Part shown: piece by piece, positions 9,749 to 20,729 of the stretch
Layout: each line of letters opens with the position of its first letter
Position numbering within the stretch: the first letter of the stretch is position 1
Source of the DNA: Salticus scenicus
Taxonomy: Eukaryota; Arthropoda; Arachnida; Araneae; Salticidae
Length of the DNA: 64,000 nucleotides
Reading direction: 5' to 3'
Assembly: GCA_963930645.1 (NCBI GenBank)
Contig: OZ005652.1
Span: forward strand, 315,933,152 to 315,997,151
Translations under genes and position numbers: made by a program
The notes under the pieces: generated by a model
Told to the model about the DNA's origin: nothing
The model's database searches: none
Seen by the model: the letters and a program-made list of their open reading frames with translations, nothing else

Positions 9749-10019
9749 TATTACAATAAGTACGATAGATAATATGATACGATATATTAGACCTCTCGTC
9801 CAGTGTTAGTAGATATTTTCGTTGAAAGAAATAGATTGTTCGTTCGGTGCAACTTGCACATTAGTCCCGTGAGGTACAACTTTCACATTAGTCCCGTCAG
9901 GTACAACTTGCACGTTAGTCCCCTTTAAATATAGTGACCAGCGAAGCTGGCAAAGCATTCGTTGATTTACTACCTTAATTGATTTCACATTCCGTCATTT
10001 TGACGGGGTTATATACTAG
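9749..10019 (+). mobile_element. Second Helitron 3' end (H3) after H2
   Basis: Directly after the H2 end the sequence runs on to another canonical Helitron terminus. This is a hairpin CCGTCA-TTT-TGACGG followed by GGTTATATACTAG and T, with CTAG at 10016-10019. Three tandem copies of a roughly 27-bp unit (core GTACAACTTGCACATTAGTC) lie at about 9846-9922. The same terminus occurs on the minus strand at 51147. This is either an alternative 3' end of H2 or the remnant of a different Helitron. Confidence 0.7.
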
Positions 10020-10205
10020 TAAATAAATAAATAATTGAAACAAGTAACAGAGATCGTAAATGCTTGATCGCTTGTTTTTAATTATCATCTTCAAACCCAA
10101 ATTCTCTTGTAAAATACTAGTCACTATCTTAAAAAAAGTTTATTAATTAGTATTTTCACATAAATTTTGCTTCAGTACCAGTAAATTTGTAATAATGAAA
10201 GCTTT

Positions 10206-10248
<43 letters not shown>

Positions 10249-10400
10249 GACAATTTTTATGTTTCATCTATTTCTCTATTTTAAACAGTAAGCCCGCATA
10301 ATTTTTGATTTTTTTCCTTCTTGTGTTCGTTTAAAGGATTCTAAATTTATCACCAGTAATCGATGAGGCAAATGACTTTTGTGTATATTTTTTCCGGGGC
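10020..10400. other. AT-rich spacer
   Basis: A 36-base T run lies at about 10208-10243. No gene is visible. Confidence 0.6.
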
Positions 10401-11857
10401 CGTGCCCTTAGCGGAAATCTATAAACCCGTGTCCTTAGCGGAAATGTTATCCCCCCTCTGTGGCGTGCTTTTAGCATACGTGCCTTTAGCGGAAATGTAT
10501 AATAAATTTTAAAATAAATTAATAAATACAAAAATGAACTGTTCAATTTTCCTCCACACGTTATCCACATTTAACACTGACTATACTTTGCTTCAGAAGT
10601 AAAACCTGCCGCAAAAATAGGTATGCGTACTGTAGAATATCCGTTATTTGAGGTAACGGTGTTATGTAACCATATAAAGTTTAATGAATCACAGTACTCA
10701 ATACAAAAACGTACATTATTGCCATTTTATTATTTTATTTAAGTTTTTGAAAATATAATTAAGCATTACACCTTTCAAAACTAAAACGAAAAATCAGGAG
10801 GTACACATTGATTATCAACACTTTCCAACTGTAAGTACTCCTTGTATCGTATTACATTCTACGTTCTTTGTCTATATTATCACACAATGGACGGACAAAA
10901 AGACAGACATATAGACTAACTGAATCCATAATCACTCTGAAACATTGTTGAAAAGTGTTAAAAAGGCTTAACACAAACAGAAATGCTGCTCTTAATTTCC
11001 TATTTGCGCCCCTTAATATTTCGAAACTTCTTGCATAGCCCTGTAAATCTGGAAGTTAAGCATATTATTGTTTATACAAAACATTTTCTTAGCATATAAA
11101 CAATAAATGCGAATTTCTTTATGATTTTTTGATGAAGTTGTTTAAATGTGATTTATAAAAATGTCTCCCCTAAAGCGCAATGCATTGGCATTTTTTGGAT
11201 ATCCATCATGTACACAAACCATTGGCATAGGTTCTATTAGAGCTATTTTAAGTAGGGAAATTCAATAAAGAATTTGAATAACACATATCATTAATAAAAT
11301 AAAATAAAATAAGAACTAGTATGTTGTGGCCATCACAAGACTTTACTTTCCTATACAAATTCACTAAGTGCAAATAATTAATTTTCATCTTACAGAAAAC
11401 TAACACTAAATATCCAAAGAAAGACAGTTTTATTAACTATAAATGACATCTTAAAAAATACATTTTTATAATAGTTATCTCAGAAATCAAGTTTCGTACA
11501 TTTATATTCTACAGAAGTTGAGATATAGCTTTCCCGTTATCGAGGAAATTTGCAGTATAGCAGCGCCATCTATTGGCCAATAAGCATCCAAATTGAAACA
11601 GCATAATGTCTCATAATGGCCTTCACATATAATCATGTTTTGTTTGATTATACGCAATAGAACCTGAGATATAGCTTTCCCTTAAATTGTGGAAACCGCT
11701 ATATAGCAGCGCCACCTGTTGAGCGGTTGGCAACAAAAAATGGTAGGCACTAATTTAGCTCAAGGTGCATCTACATGTAAATTTATATGCAATTCTGAGC
11801 AGTAGTTCCGGAGATACAGTTGCCACAAAATTTTTGTCACACACAAACACACACAAT

Positions 11858-11889
<32 letters not shown>

Positions 11890-12277
11890 TTTTCTAAAAG
11901 TAGTCAAATGGTGTTCTAGATCTCTCAAAACGTATAAATCCGTCAAAAACCGAAAGTCGAAAATTTTTACGAATCTAATACTTTCTTTGGTAGAATAAAC
12001 GCTTCTTAATGTAAACGAAAATGCAATTCAGCAAATTTCCAATAATAACCCTCAGTGTCAACTGAATATTTTTGTTTGACTCTGTAAATCTAATGCTAAT
12101 CATACTACATTTTATAGAAAGCATTCTTTTGTGTATTTGAATAACATATTTCAATCTGCCACACGCACACCTTCTTATTTCCGCTAAGGGCACGGCTTCT
12201 TCTATTGCTCTTTCTTTCCTTTCACCCCATTCCGCTAAGGGCACGTTCCGCTAAGGGCACGATCGCTAAGGGCACGA
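10401..12277. mobile_element. Element bounded by CGTGCCCTTAGCG arrays
   Basis: The left end has about four copies of CGTGCCCTTAGCGG or close variants (10401, 10429, 10464, 10479). The right end has four copies of the reverse complement (12181, 12231, 12247, 12264). Arrays of one word in inverted orientation at both ends resemble subterminal transposase-binding sites of a DNA transposon about 1.9 kb long. No transposase is recognised inside, and a DINE-like element (11316-12000) is nested within. The superfamily is not identified. Confidence 0.6.
11316..12000 (-). mobile_element. DINE-1/HINE-like element, copy b
   Basis: On the minus strand it ends with the hairpin TTGTG-ATGGC-CACAA, then CATACTAG and T, a Helitron-type terminus at 11316. 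Inside are two roughly 147-bp units carrying CAGCGCCATCTATTGG and CAGCGCCACCTGTTGAG, then a (GTCT)n run at 11871-11891. Toward the 5' end are GAAAGTATTAGATTCGTAAA and the stretch around TTATACGTTTTGAGAG. The 5' block matches the element at 46550-47295. Open frames here lie in repeat sequence and are not genes. Confidence 0.65.
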
Positions 12278-12932
12278 CACCTTTTTTCCAACGTAGAATA
12301 GGGGGGTTAATACGAATACGCATAGTCACTTTTATTTATCTTTTCTATATTCTTTTGTTTTAGAGGAACGATGGAAGACAGGACTCAGGACTTGTTTTCT
12401 TTAGATAACAAGAATTCGTTTGCTAACATTAATTTATAAAAATCGTCTGTGTTTCATTTCTTCGCGTTCGACGTTGTTGTTATACTGTTTGACCCGTAAA
12501 TGAAAATTAAAAATATTTTGTTTAATTTTCTCTGTTATTTTTTAAGATTTTCTTCGTTATCTCATGCAAAATTTTATGAGATTGCCCCCTAAGCCTCTCC
12601 AAAAGAAAGATTTCTTTATATCTCGAAAACTAATCACTGCAAAGAGCTTCAAAATTTGCACAGCCATATTTTTCAGCATAAGGATACATTTTATGAAAAA
12701 AATAATATAGGTCATAATTCATAAATTTTTTGAATATGAATTTATTAATATTTTTCATAATTAAAAATATTTTTCAGAATCAAAAGTGATAATGGATTAT
12801 GTCTGTGTTTTTTCACTGCATCTCGTAATATATATATATATATATATATCGATCAAGTTACTTTCCGTGAAGATATTAATAAAAGTTTGAAATATGAATT
12901 TAACATTAGTACCTTTAAACTTTGAACTCTTA
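12278..12932. other. Non-coding spacer
   Basis: No gene is visible. A (TA)n microsatellite lies at about 12830-12850. The part from about 12590 resembles the ATATCTCGAAAAC-type units near 32.7 and 35.2 kb, weakly. Confidence 0.5.
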
Positions 12933-15136
12933 TCTGTATATATATATAAATTACGTGTCACGATGTTTGTCCGGGGTAAACTCCTAAACTAAGGAACCGA
13001 TTTTAATGAAATTTTTCACACTGTGTGCAGTTTGGTCCAACTTGAGAGATAGGATAGTTTTTATCTCAATTTATTGTCACAATATTGTTTTATTGCAATT
13101 ATTTGTTAATTATAGACCTTTATTAAAGTTGCTCCAAAATATCTGTGAGTTCCATTAATTTAATTGTTGCCAAAAAAAAAAAAAAAAAAATACGAGTTCA
13201 TTTTCTTTCGACATAAAAATAAATACATTTAATCAAACGTGAACGTTAAAAAATTATAAAAAGTTAAATTATGCATCTCACGAAAATTGACGTCATAATC
13301 AATTTAAAGATTTTATACACATTGATAAAGTGCTAATGTAGTTCTATCATAGATATAGTAATATATATAGATCTCTCATCCCCATGTTATCGTACAAAGA
13401 TTTTTGATGCCGAAAAAAATAAATAAATAAAAGCTTTGGAAACAGCCATTAAGTGGTATTGAAAGAAAGAAAAAAAAAAAAAAAGAAAGAAAGAAATATT
13501 AATTTGAAACTGTATCTGGAGTCTTCCATTCCCCTTTAGCAAATAAATTATTCATAAATTTTATTTGCTAAAATATTAGTATGTATTCCCGTGTGTATTC
13601 ACTCGGGGAAAGACGGCCATATTTTGGTAAAAACATCGTCTTTTCCCAAATGAAAAGGAATAACTTTTTTCTCCCCAATGATCACTCTATTCTATATATG
13701 CTATACTATATCTATGAGTTCTATACGCAAGCGAATTGTGACTCACTGACCGTCTGTGCAGCCAAGAAAAAGATTTCCTATGTTAATTGCCCACTGGATT
13801 TTTTGTAAGAAATTATTAAATATCGAGGAAATTTATTTCCCGATTTTAATCCTTATATTTGGGTATAGATATGTATTAGTTATCGTGGGTGTTAGATTGA
13901 ATTATTTTACTGTCAAATTGACAAAATTTTAATTTTAAATTTCAAAACTCTGTCGCCCTTGGCTTTTATTATTATTATTATTAGTATTTGGCGATCAAAA
14001 GCGTAACACGAAAATATACATGCCAGATGTATGCATTGTACGAAATGTAATATGTATTATTCATTGTACGTATGTATGACATGTAATATGTATTGTACCA
14101 AATATTGTTTCATATTATTCATTACTCTTTTAATATAAGTTGTTAGAATAACTATGATTTTTGAAAGGAATTAAATATTTTCGCCAGATAATTTGGCGAT
14201 ATTCTTTTTTTTTTCGCCAAGGATGACAGAAATGAAATCTATTCCGCTGCAAAATATTAGTATCTTACATCAGATATTTTACTTAGACATTAGAAAACAA
14301 ATTTGACTTCAAACTATGATAGAATATTTATCATTTTCCTTTTAATTAGTATATTATTAGTATATTAAAATTTAAAAGCATGGTATATAATTTTTTTTTT
14401 ATCTTATAATTATTCTTATCTTAATCCTCAATGTTTCCCATCTTTATTAACTTGAATTTACTATTAAACTTTTAACATACTGAAAAACTTCTCATCACTT
14501 CGTTAAAATACACTAAACTTTTCCAAAATCTTTTTCTATTTAAAATGATACATGTATTTACTTTAAATGTCCAATATTTCATAAGATTTCCAATTTTAAA
14601 GTTTTAAAATATTTATCAAATTTACTTATTTTTCTGGTTTAGCCTTATTGTTTTCCTTTTTATAACTACAGCTGTTGCCCTCTTTAAAATATTTAAAATG
14701 ATGAGGTCATTTTATAGTAAAATTATCCATTATAGCATATATTATATTTCACTCCTCCATAAAAATTGATTTTAAAATCGTCTGTTTCTTTTATACTTTT
14801 ATTTTAATAGAATTTTAATAGAATTTAATTTATATGTCAGTCATTTTAGCAATTTTATCCAAAGTAGCATTAGAAATAATATATATCTCTTCTCCATTAA
14901 AATTTATAGGACCCTACAATAAAATTAATTTGTGCTTAATATCAACACTACGAAAATTTTTATCAATCGCTTCCAAATTTTGACCTAAGTTTCAAATCTC
15001 AACCCTGTGGGTTTTTACATCGGCTACAACGTTTTCGTCTTTGTTCGTAAATAATAATTTGACTGTACTAAATAGTTTACAGCCGTATAATTCAACGTAT
15101 AACTTAGTCACAGCAACGCGTGGCCGGGTCTGCTAG
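12933..15136 (+). mobile_element. Helitron-type element H1, copy 1
   Basis: It starts TCTGTATATATATATAAATT just after A and ends GGCCGGGTCTGCTAG just before T, the A^T insertion and CTAG terminus of Helitrons. The terminal wording ACGCGTGGCCGGGT is a common arthropod Helitron end. It is about 2.2 kb and nearly identical to copy 2 at 32861-35106, apart from A-run lengths and scattered substitutions. No Rep or helicase domain is visible, so it is non-autonomous. A 75-codon frame at 13581-13808 is shared with copy 2 but looks incidental. Confidence 0.85.
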
Positions 15137-17329
15137 TAACTATATAAAAAATTAAGTAAAATACATAACCAATATACTTTTTCGCAACGTCGCGACCCTA
15201 GGAATTCAAATATAAAATAAAAATAGGGTATTACTATTAGAAAAATCAAAGTTGGTGTGCGTTTTAATATGTAGATGAGCCCCAATTCAAAATTCCACTT
15301 TATTTTCTAAAAGTACTCAAAATTTCTAGTCGAATGATACCTATTATATTTCTGTGCATCGATTAGCAACGAAGTTGCACCGACTGTTACGGGTTTTTTT
15401 TTCCCCGACTGTACTGATTTGGAAGAAATTTAATACTTCCTATAATCATTTCAAAACGTATTTCTCTCCAGCTGTCTTGAAGAACAGCTCAATTACACGA
15501 AATTTCATCAATTCTAAAATTTCCGTTAAATTATGTTTAGTTATATATTATATATGTAAAACATTTATTTATTTTTCCGGTGGAAATAGAAAAATTTACC
15601 GAAACACTCCTAATACAAAAATATTTTTAAAACTAAATAATAAGAAGAAAATCCTATATTTTAATGCAATTCTCAAAAAAAAAAAAAAAAAAAAATATGT
15701 ATATATATATATTGTGAAGCAGTTTTTTTTTTTTTTACGCAAAAAAATAATTGATATTATTATTATTATTAGAAGTAGTAGTACCAGTATGTGTTCGTCG
15801 TAATTATTTTAACAATAGAAGACACTAGACGCAGAAAATCAGAGAAAAGATTAAAAAAAACAAGGTTAAAAAGGAATTACATAGTATTTAAAACAAAAAT
15901 GTACGATTAACGTATTTCGAATGTTAATATATAGAACTTTCTATAATCTCTGTAAATACCCACTTAAAAAACTAAAAATTCAGTTACTTTTTTTTAAAAT
16001 TACATTCTTTAAAAATTTTTTTACAGAAATTAAAGCATTGTTCAATATTTTATATGGAACGGATTTATAGAACTGCTGTACCCATGTGGTTGCAAAATGG
16101 TTTGCGCTCCGACTTTTAATTCTCAGGTGCAGGGTTCGTGACAGGGGCTATTAATACCAGAGGATTACAATTGCGTAGAATCCACTTCAAATTTTATGTG
16201 CCCCGGTCTCACGAGCCTTAATGTGCAAAGAAAGACTGTAAAACGATATGACAACGAAAGAGCAAAAAACCTATGCATTTGCTATAAAAAACAAATAAAT
16301 TCCTCATTTCATATGTTCTTCTTAAACAAAAGTTATCTTAGTAACTATCGTTTTAAGTTTCTTTCCCTCATCTTTTAAAATGTGCAATAACTACATAAAT
16401 CGTAAACAATAAAACATTTCTCGTATTGTTTAAGAATCCTTCTTAGAGTAACTACCTCTCCGTTCAGTATATCGATACATTTAAAAAAGTACTTTTTTTT
16501 TTTTTTTTTTTTTTTATTGCACAGAGTTATAAATGCACATGTTTGTTTTTAATTGAATATCACACGAGGTTTCAAGCATTTCCTTTTTTGTTTTAAATTT
16601 TCATTGTAAAATTTATTTTGAGTTATTCTTGTTGGGTTTTTCTGTGCAAGATTGTCAAACTTTTATTTTATTTATCTTATTGTTAGTTTTACACTTTATA
16701 TTGTTCACACATAGACACCAGCAGGACCTCATTAAGCCCGGAGCATACTCTCAACACACTTTTTTTTAAGAAATCTTTTTATTTATAATAAACAAAAATT
16801 TCTCACTTTATACACGTAACATTTATTAGTGGTGTCTAACTGGCGATACATTAACTCCTATATTTAACATCCATAAGTTTTTATAAAAACAAATTTCTGA
16901 TGAAAGCACTTAATTTTATTATAAATGAGTTAAAAATTAGTAAGCATAGTGTTCTCCGACCTTAATTAGGTTCTGGATACCTGTTGCAAACAAACAGTAA
17001 TGATTCTGTTTCGAAAAGAGTTAACCCATGAAGCTATATAGGCGCTGAAAGGTTGCACCTTATAAGACATAAATATATATTCTATTCTCCTACCATATTT
17101 TGTTCTTTCATATTTAATATTGGTAGCAGCTTCATCACAATACTGTACAACGGGGTGTGAATTGCTTATGGAATTAAGGTTTCTTAAACTTTTTTTTTTT
17201 TTTTTTTTTTTTTGGAGTTTTTGAATAAAAGATTTACAGTAGCCTGCCTTTTTTACCAATTTCTTTAAGGAATTTCTTTATTTCTTTATTTATTTTTTAA
17301 AGAAGATTTTATTGATGAAATCAAGAATA
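15137..17329. other. Non-coding region
   Basis: There is no convincing gene. The open frame at 15354-15803 is mostly A/T-run translation. 16081-16148 contains a weak tRNA-like head (A-box-like TGGTTGCAAAATGGTTTGCG, B-box-like AGGGTTCGTGAC) that may be a decayed tRNA-derived SINE. Long T runs lie at 16493-16515 and 17190-17212. Confidence 0.5.
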
Positions 17330-17903
17330 GCACGATTTGTATAAGGTCAGGTGGCAGTCAATTTAGATAGAAGGAGTGTTAAGCATTTGCGGTTAGTAAT
17401 TTCATTTTTGCTTGTCGGTTTTCTAAAAGCAATAGAATCGAAAGCGTTATCTTTATTTTTGATTGTTTTCCCCTCTAAGAAGTCTAAATCATTATTGACT
17501 TCTGTTTCTAGTGCAAATTAGAGATTATAGTCTAAGCTGTTAAGTTTTTTTTTTTTTTTTTTAGTTTCCTTTGGGGTTAGTATTACTGGGAATTATAGAG
17601 AAAATATCATCTAAGTCAAATTTTACAATTTTTTAGAATATCATTAGAGGCTTTTTCTAGATGTCGGAGTTTTGATTCAGTGATTATGGGAAGCCCCATT
17701 GGCGCATCCTTTGACTGTCTATAGATGTGTCCTTTAAAGGAAAATTATGATTAATTTAAAAGAAGGATATTGGCGCTTATGAGGGTTTCACTAGTTTCAT
17801 TCTTATCATAAATTTCAATAAGTTTGTTTTGAAAAATTTGGTTTATTTCTGGAATATCTATGGAGGGGTGAAGATCTTTTATATCAAAACTAACAAGCGT
17901 ATC
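17330..17903 (-). pseudogene. Decayed second-family PLE reverse transcriptase
   Basis: Reading down the minus strand from 17903 gives, in order: a motif-A-like LVSFDIKDLHPSI; FKGHIYRQSKDAPMGLPI (motif B with the SP lost); and a broken motif C region. After a T-rich interruption come NNDLDFLEGK and DSIAFRKPT, then INKI at the end. This order matches PLE reverse transcriptases but is clearly a different family from the palindrome at 1.5-6.4 kb. Several stops and frameshifts make it non-functional. The copia LTR at 17904 cuts it off exactly upstream, so the copia insertion is younger. No GIY-YIG part is visible. Confidence 0.7.
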
Positions 17904-18155
17904 TGTTAATATTATGAACTTTCAATTAACTCTTTACTCCATGTACCTGCTTGTGTTCTCAAAGCTTTTACATGTAACTTTTCTTTGTGCTGATGGCAAG
18001 TTCTTGTTCCTGTTCAGTTTATTGATGTTGTAGCATTCGTATGGCGTTTGGTTAATATCCTATGTAACTACCACAAAATTTGTCGTTTTCTGTAACTAAG
18101 TTAATTAAAACTCAAGATCTAATCTCTGCTACTTAATTTTGTTAAAGTGTTAGCA
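17904..18155 (+). repeat. Ty1/copia LTR 1
   Basis: This 252-bp LTR begins TGTTAATATTATGAAC and ends GTGTTAGCA. It is followed at once by a primer-binding site. The second LTR at 32028-32279 has the same length and differs at about ten positions by eye, roughly 4 percent. The left flank is PLE relic sequence. Confidence 0.9.
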
Positions 18156-18170
18156 GGTTATGGGGCCCAG
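18156..18170 (+). promoter_or_regulatory. Copia primer-binding site
   Basis: GGTTATGGGGCCCAG directly abuts the LTR. Copia-type elements are known to prime from an internal part of initiator-Met tRNA with very similar wording. The same site follows LTR 2 at 32280-32294. Confidence 0.75.
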
Positions 18171-18282
18171 ATTCGTGTCCTACAGCGCCAGAGTTAAGTG
18201 AAAAGTATCGAAGTAAGCCTATTCAAGGTGATCAAGATTCACGGTGTAAAACTGATCTTGGCGATATAATTAATAGCTAATT

Positions 18283-18490
18283 ATGGAAATATTTACGACA
18301 GATAAACTTCTTGGCTCAGAAAATTGGGTAATTGGGTACCATATACACCTCAACAAAATGGATCAGCTGAGCGAAATAACAGAACTGTTGTTGATATAGC
18401 TCGATCAATCATGATTGCTAAGGATTTGCCAAAATCAGTGTGGGCTGAAATAATCAATACTGTAGTACACATATTGAATCGTGCTGGAAC
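18283..18490 (+). pseudogene. Copia gag start fused to integrase end
   Basis: An ATG at 18283 opens a gag-like start (MEIFTTDKLLGSENW). Within about 50 bp the sequence jumps to the end of the integrase core, YTPQQNGSAERNNRT, in another frame. Most of gag, the protease and the front of integrase are missing. The junction carries a short repeat (TTGGGTAATTGGGTA). Exactly the same junction is found at 32401-32484, so the deletion predates the tandem arrangement. The frame continues as integrase until the MITE at 18491. Confidence 0.85.
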
Positions 18491-18649
18491 CAGGGCCCGA
18501 CTTAGACTACCTGGAGCCCCGGGGCAAACCTATTCTGGGGGGCCCCTTGCAGTGGCATAAGAGGTCTTTAGGTTGCAGAATTTCTGCATACGCCTGTAGG
18601 GGGGGCCCAGGGCATTTGCCCCGTATGCCCTACCGTAAGTCAGGACCTG
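18491..18649. mobile_element. hAT-type MITE inside copia integrase
   Basis: This 159-bp insert is flanked by a perfect 8-bp duplication, GCTGGAAC (18483-18490 and 18650-18657). Its ends are imperfect inverted repeats: CAGGGCCCGACTTAG at the left, and at the right the reverse complement of CAGGTCCTGACTTAC. Eight-base target sites with CAG-type ends are diagnostic of the hAT superfamily. Skipping the insert and one target copy restores the reading frame across the site. It is much more GC-rich than its surroundings. Confidence 0.9.
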
Positions 18650-19681
18650 GCTGGAACTTCAGCAATTGAAGGAAAATCTCCTTATGAAGTTTTTTGGGGT
18701 AAAACTCCAAGACTAGACCACATTAGAATTATTGGCACAGAGTTTTTTGTCCATACTCCTAAGCAGAAACATAAGAAATGGGATCCAAAAGGTCAAAAAG
18801 GAATCTTAGTTGGCTATTTAGATGAAGTTGATGGTTATCGTGTATGGTTCAAAGATACAAGAAAGATAGAACGAACAAGAGATGTAGTATTTTCTCCTGA
18901 ATCAGCATCAGCGTCAGCCGTTGTCAGAGTTGAACCAGAATCTAATGTTGAACCACCAGATATTACACCCACTACTGAAACTGAGTTTGATTCAGATGAC
19001 ACTCCTGAGGATGTAAACTGTGTTCGAGAACTAAGAGATAGAAAAGGACTGAAAGCACCTGTACGTCTTATTGAATGTTGTATTGCAAAACAGCTTGAGC
19101 CAAAACATTACTATCAAGCAATAAAATCTAAAAATGCCAAAGAATGGCAGATTGCAATGGATGAAGAAATTAAATCGTTATCTGAGAATAAAACATGGTA
19201 TTTAACAGACCTACCAGAAGGAAGACGAGCCATTGCAAATAAATGGGTGTATAAAGTGAAGTATCATGCCAGTAGTGAAATCTATAAATTCAAAGCTAGG
19301 TTGGTGGTAAAAGGTTTTTCCCAAAGGAAAGAAGTAGATTATTTTGAAACGTTTAGTCCGGTAGAACGTTTTGAAAGTATCCGCGCTTTGATCAGTGTTG
19401 CTGCAACTGAGGGCTTAGGGATGACACAGTTTGATGTGAAAACTGCCTTTTTGTATCGGACATTAGAAGAAGAAATCTACATGAAACAATCAGAAGGTTA
19501 TGATGACAACTTAGGTCGAGTATGTCGAATAGTGATAATTCTCTATAGACTAAAACAATCACCAAGATGTTGGAATAAGTGATTCAAAGAATTTCTAGAA
19601 AAGTATGGTTTAAAGGAAGTAATGCTGATCCATGTCTGTTTTCCAACAATGACAAACATCAGAAGTTATTACTAGTGGATC
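18650..19681 (+). pseudogene. Copia pol: integrase tail and RT N-half
   Basis: The frame resumes at AIEGKSPYEVFWGKTPR and runs through the integrase C-terminal region (DPKGQKGILVGY) and the acidic linker. It then enters the Ty1/copia reverse transcriptase: WQIAMDEEIKSL near 19149, ANKWVYKVK, FKARLVVKGF and the motif-A region FDVKTAFLYRTL near 19430. A stop (TGA at 19580-19582, WNK then stop) is followed by a one-base frameshift around 19617 and then NADPCLFS. The frame is lost at about 19680, where a 3.7-kb insert begins. It is broken and non-functional. It once copied element RNA in virus-like particles. Confidence 0.85.
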
Positions 19682-20029
19682 TGCAGATCAGGAGCCTCAA
19701 CGTCCTATTTGCATCAGAAATTTTTCAATAGGTCATTTTATTTATTCCTTATTATATAATAGTATATATTGATTCGATCGACTTATTACCATAATCGGAT
19801 ACATTCCTGAGGGGGGCTGCCGCCCCCCTCAACCCCCCGCTATATCTCTCTTTGTATACCTATTTGTATATCATATAAAGTGTTATGGAATTGTAAATAA
19901 TTGCATTTATTTTTGTATAATTTTTTTCAGAGGCTTAGTAAGTCGATAAAATGCTAATTTTGTGCATTTCTAATCGTTTTAGCGTTAAAATAGCCTAATT
20001 TTCCTTAAAAACCCATTGAAAAACTCCAA

Positions 20030-20560
20030 TAAGGGAAGAAAAGGATTTGGCGACTGTTTCCCTCCTTGGCGATTTTTTTGGCGACCTTGGCGAGAAAATT
20101 CTTATTAGGGATATACCAAATATGGAAGCTCTAATCTCATTGGCTGATGAGATACAAGAATTTTCCAGAACTGTCTGTGTTCGGTAGAATAGTATAAAAG
20201 GAGCATTTTTTTAGCCAAGGCGGCCAATCTCAGATCTGTGTCATTTTCGTCAAATGCTTGCTTTGCTTTGAGCCTCTTTGAATGAGACTTGCTTTATGTG
20301 TTATTGATAAACAGTTTGTACTGTTGTTTTGCTGTTAACGGCTGTTGTTTAAGCTGTGTTTACTGGTTGAATTGAAGCTGATACTTGGTTTATAGACCTG
20401 TATTTTTCTGGAATTTTCTATGAATAATTCACTGAATTTTTATAAGTTTCGCCTTTCATTCTCGGACAACTTACCAACCTCCAAGTACGCAACAATATGT
20501 ATTCTTAATAAACGACGGTCTTGTATTATTTCCCTGAAATTCATAAATACCAAATTTTAT
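20030..20560 (+). repeat. Possible solo LTR
   Basis: TATAAAAG at 20193-20200 lies downstream of a CATTGGCTGATGAG box (20137-20150), and AATAAA lies at 20508-20513. This spacing of promoter and poly(A) signals resembles an LTR of a gypsy-type element. Terminal TG/CA ends and a target duplication were not identified, so this is tentative. Confidence 0.3.
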
Positions 20561-20729
20561 ACAAAAAAATATTACATAGCATATCGGAAATATTTTGCAT
20601 AACCTTTAAACTAATTATCAATTCTATGCCCACAATTTTCAACAGGAAAACATGCTTTAAAATTCTAATAAAATTTTATTATATTTGATGGGGTGTAACC
20701 ATGTTAAAATACACTTTTAAGAAATACCG

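Noticed and set aside
13581..13808. 75-codon frame shared by both H1 copies
   Set aside because: Both copies are recent and nearly identical, so conservation is uninformative. The peptide has no Rep, helicase or other recognisable motif.
15354..15803. 149-codon frame
   Set aside because: Lysine, tyrosine and isoleucine runs come from A/T homopolymers and TA repeats. No domain is visible.
16081..16148. Functional tRNA gene
   Set aside because: A- and B-box-like words are present but no clean acceptor stem or cloverleaf can be drawn. At most a decayed SINE head.
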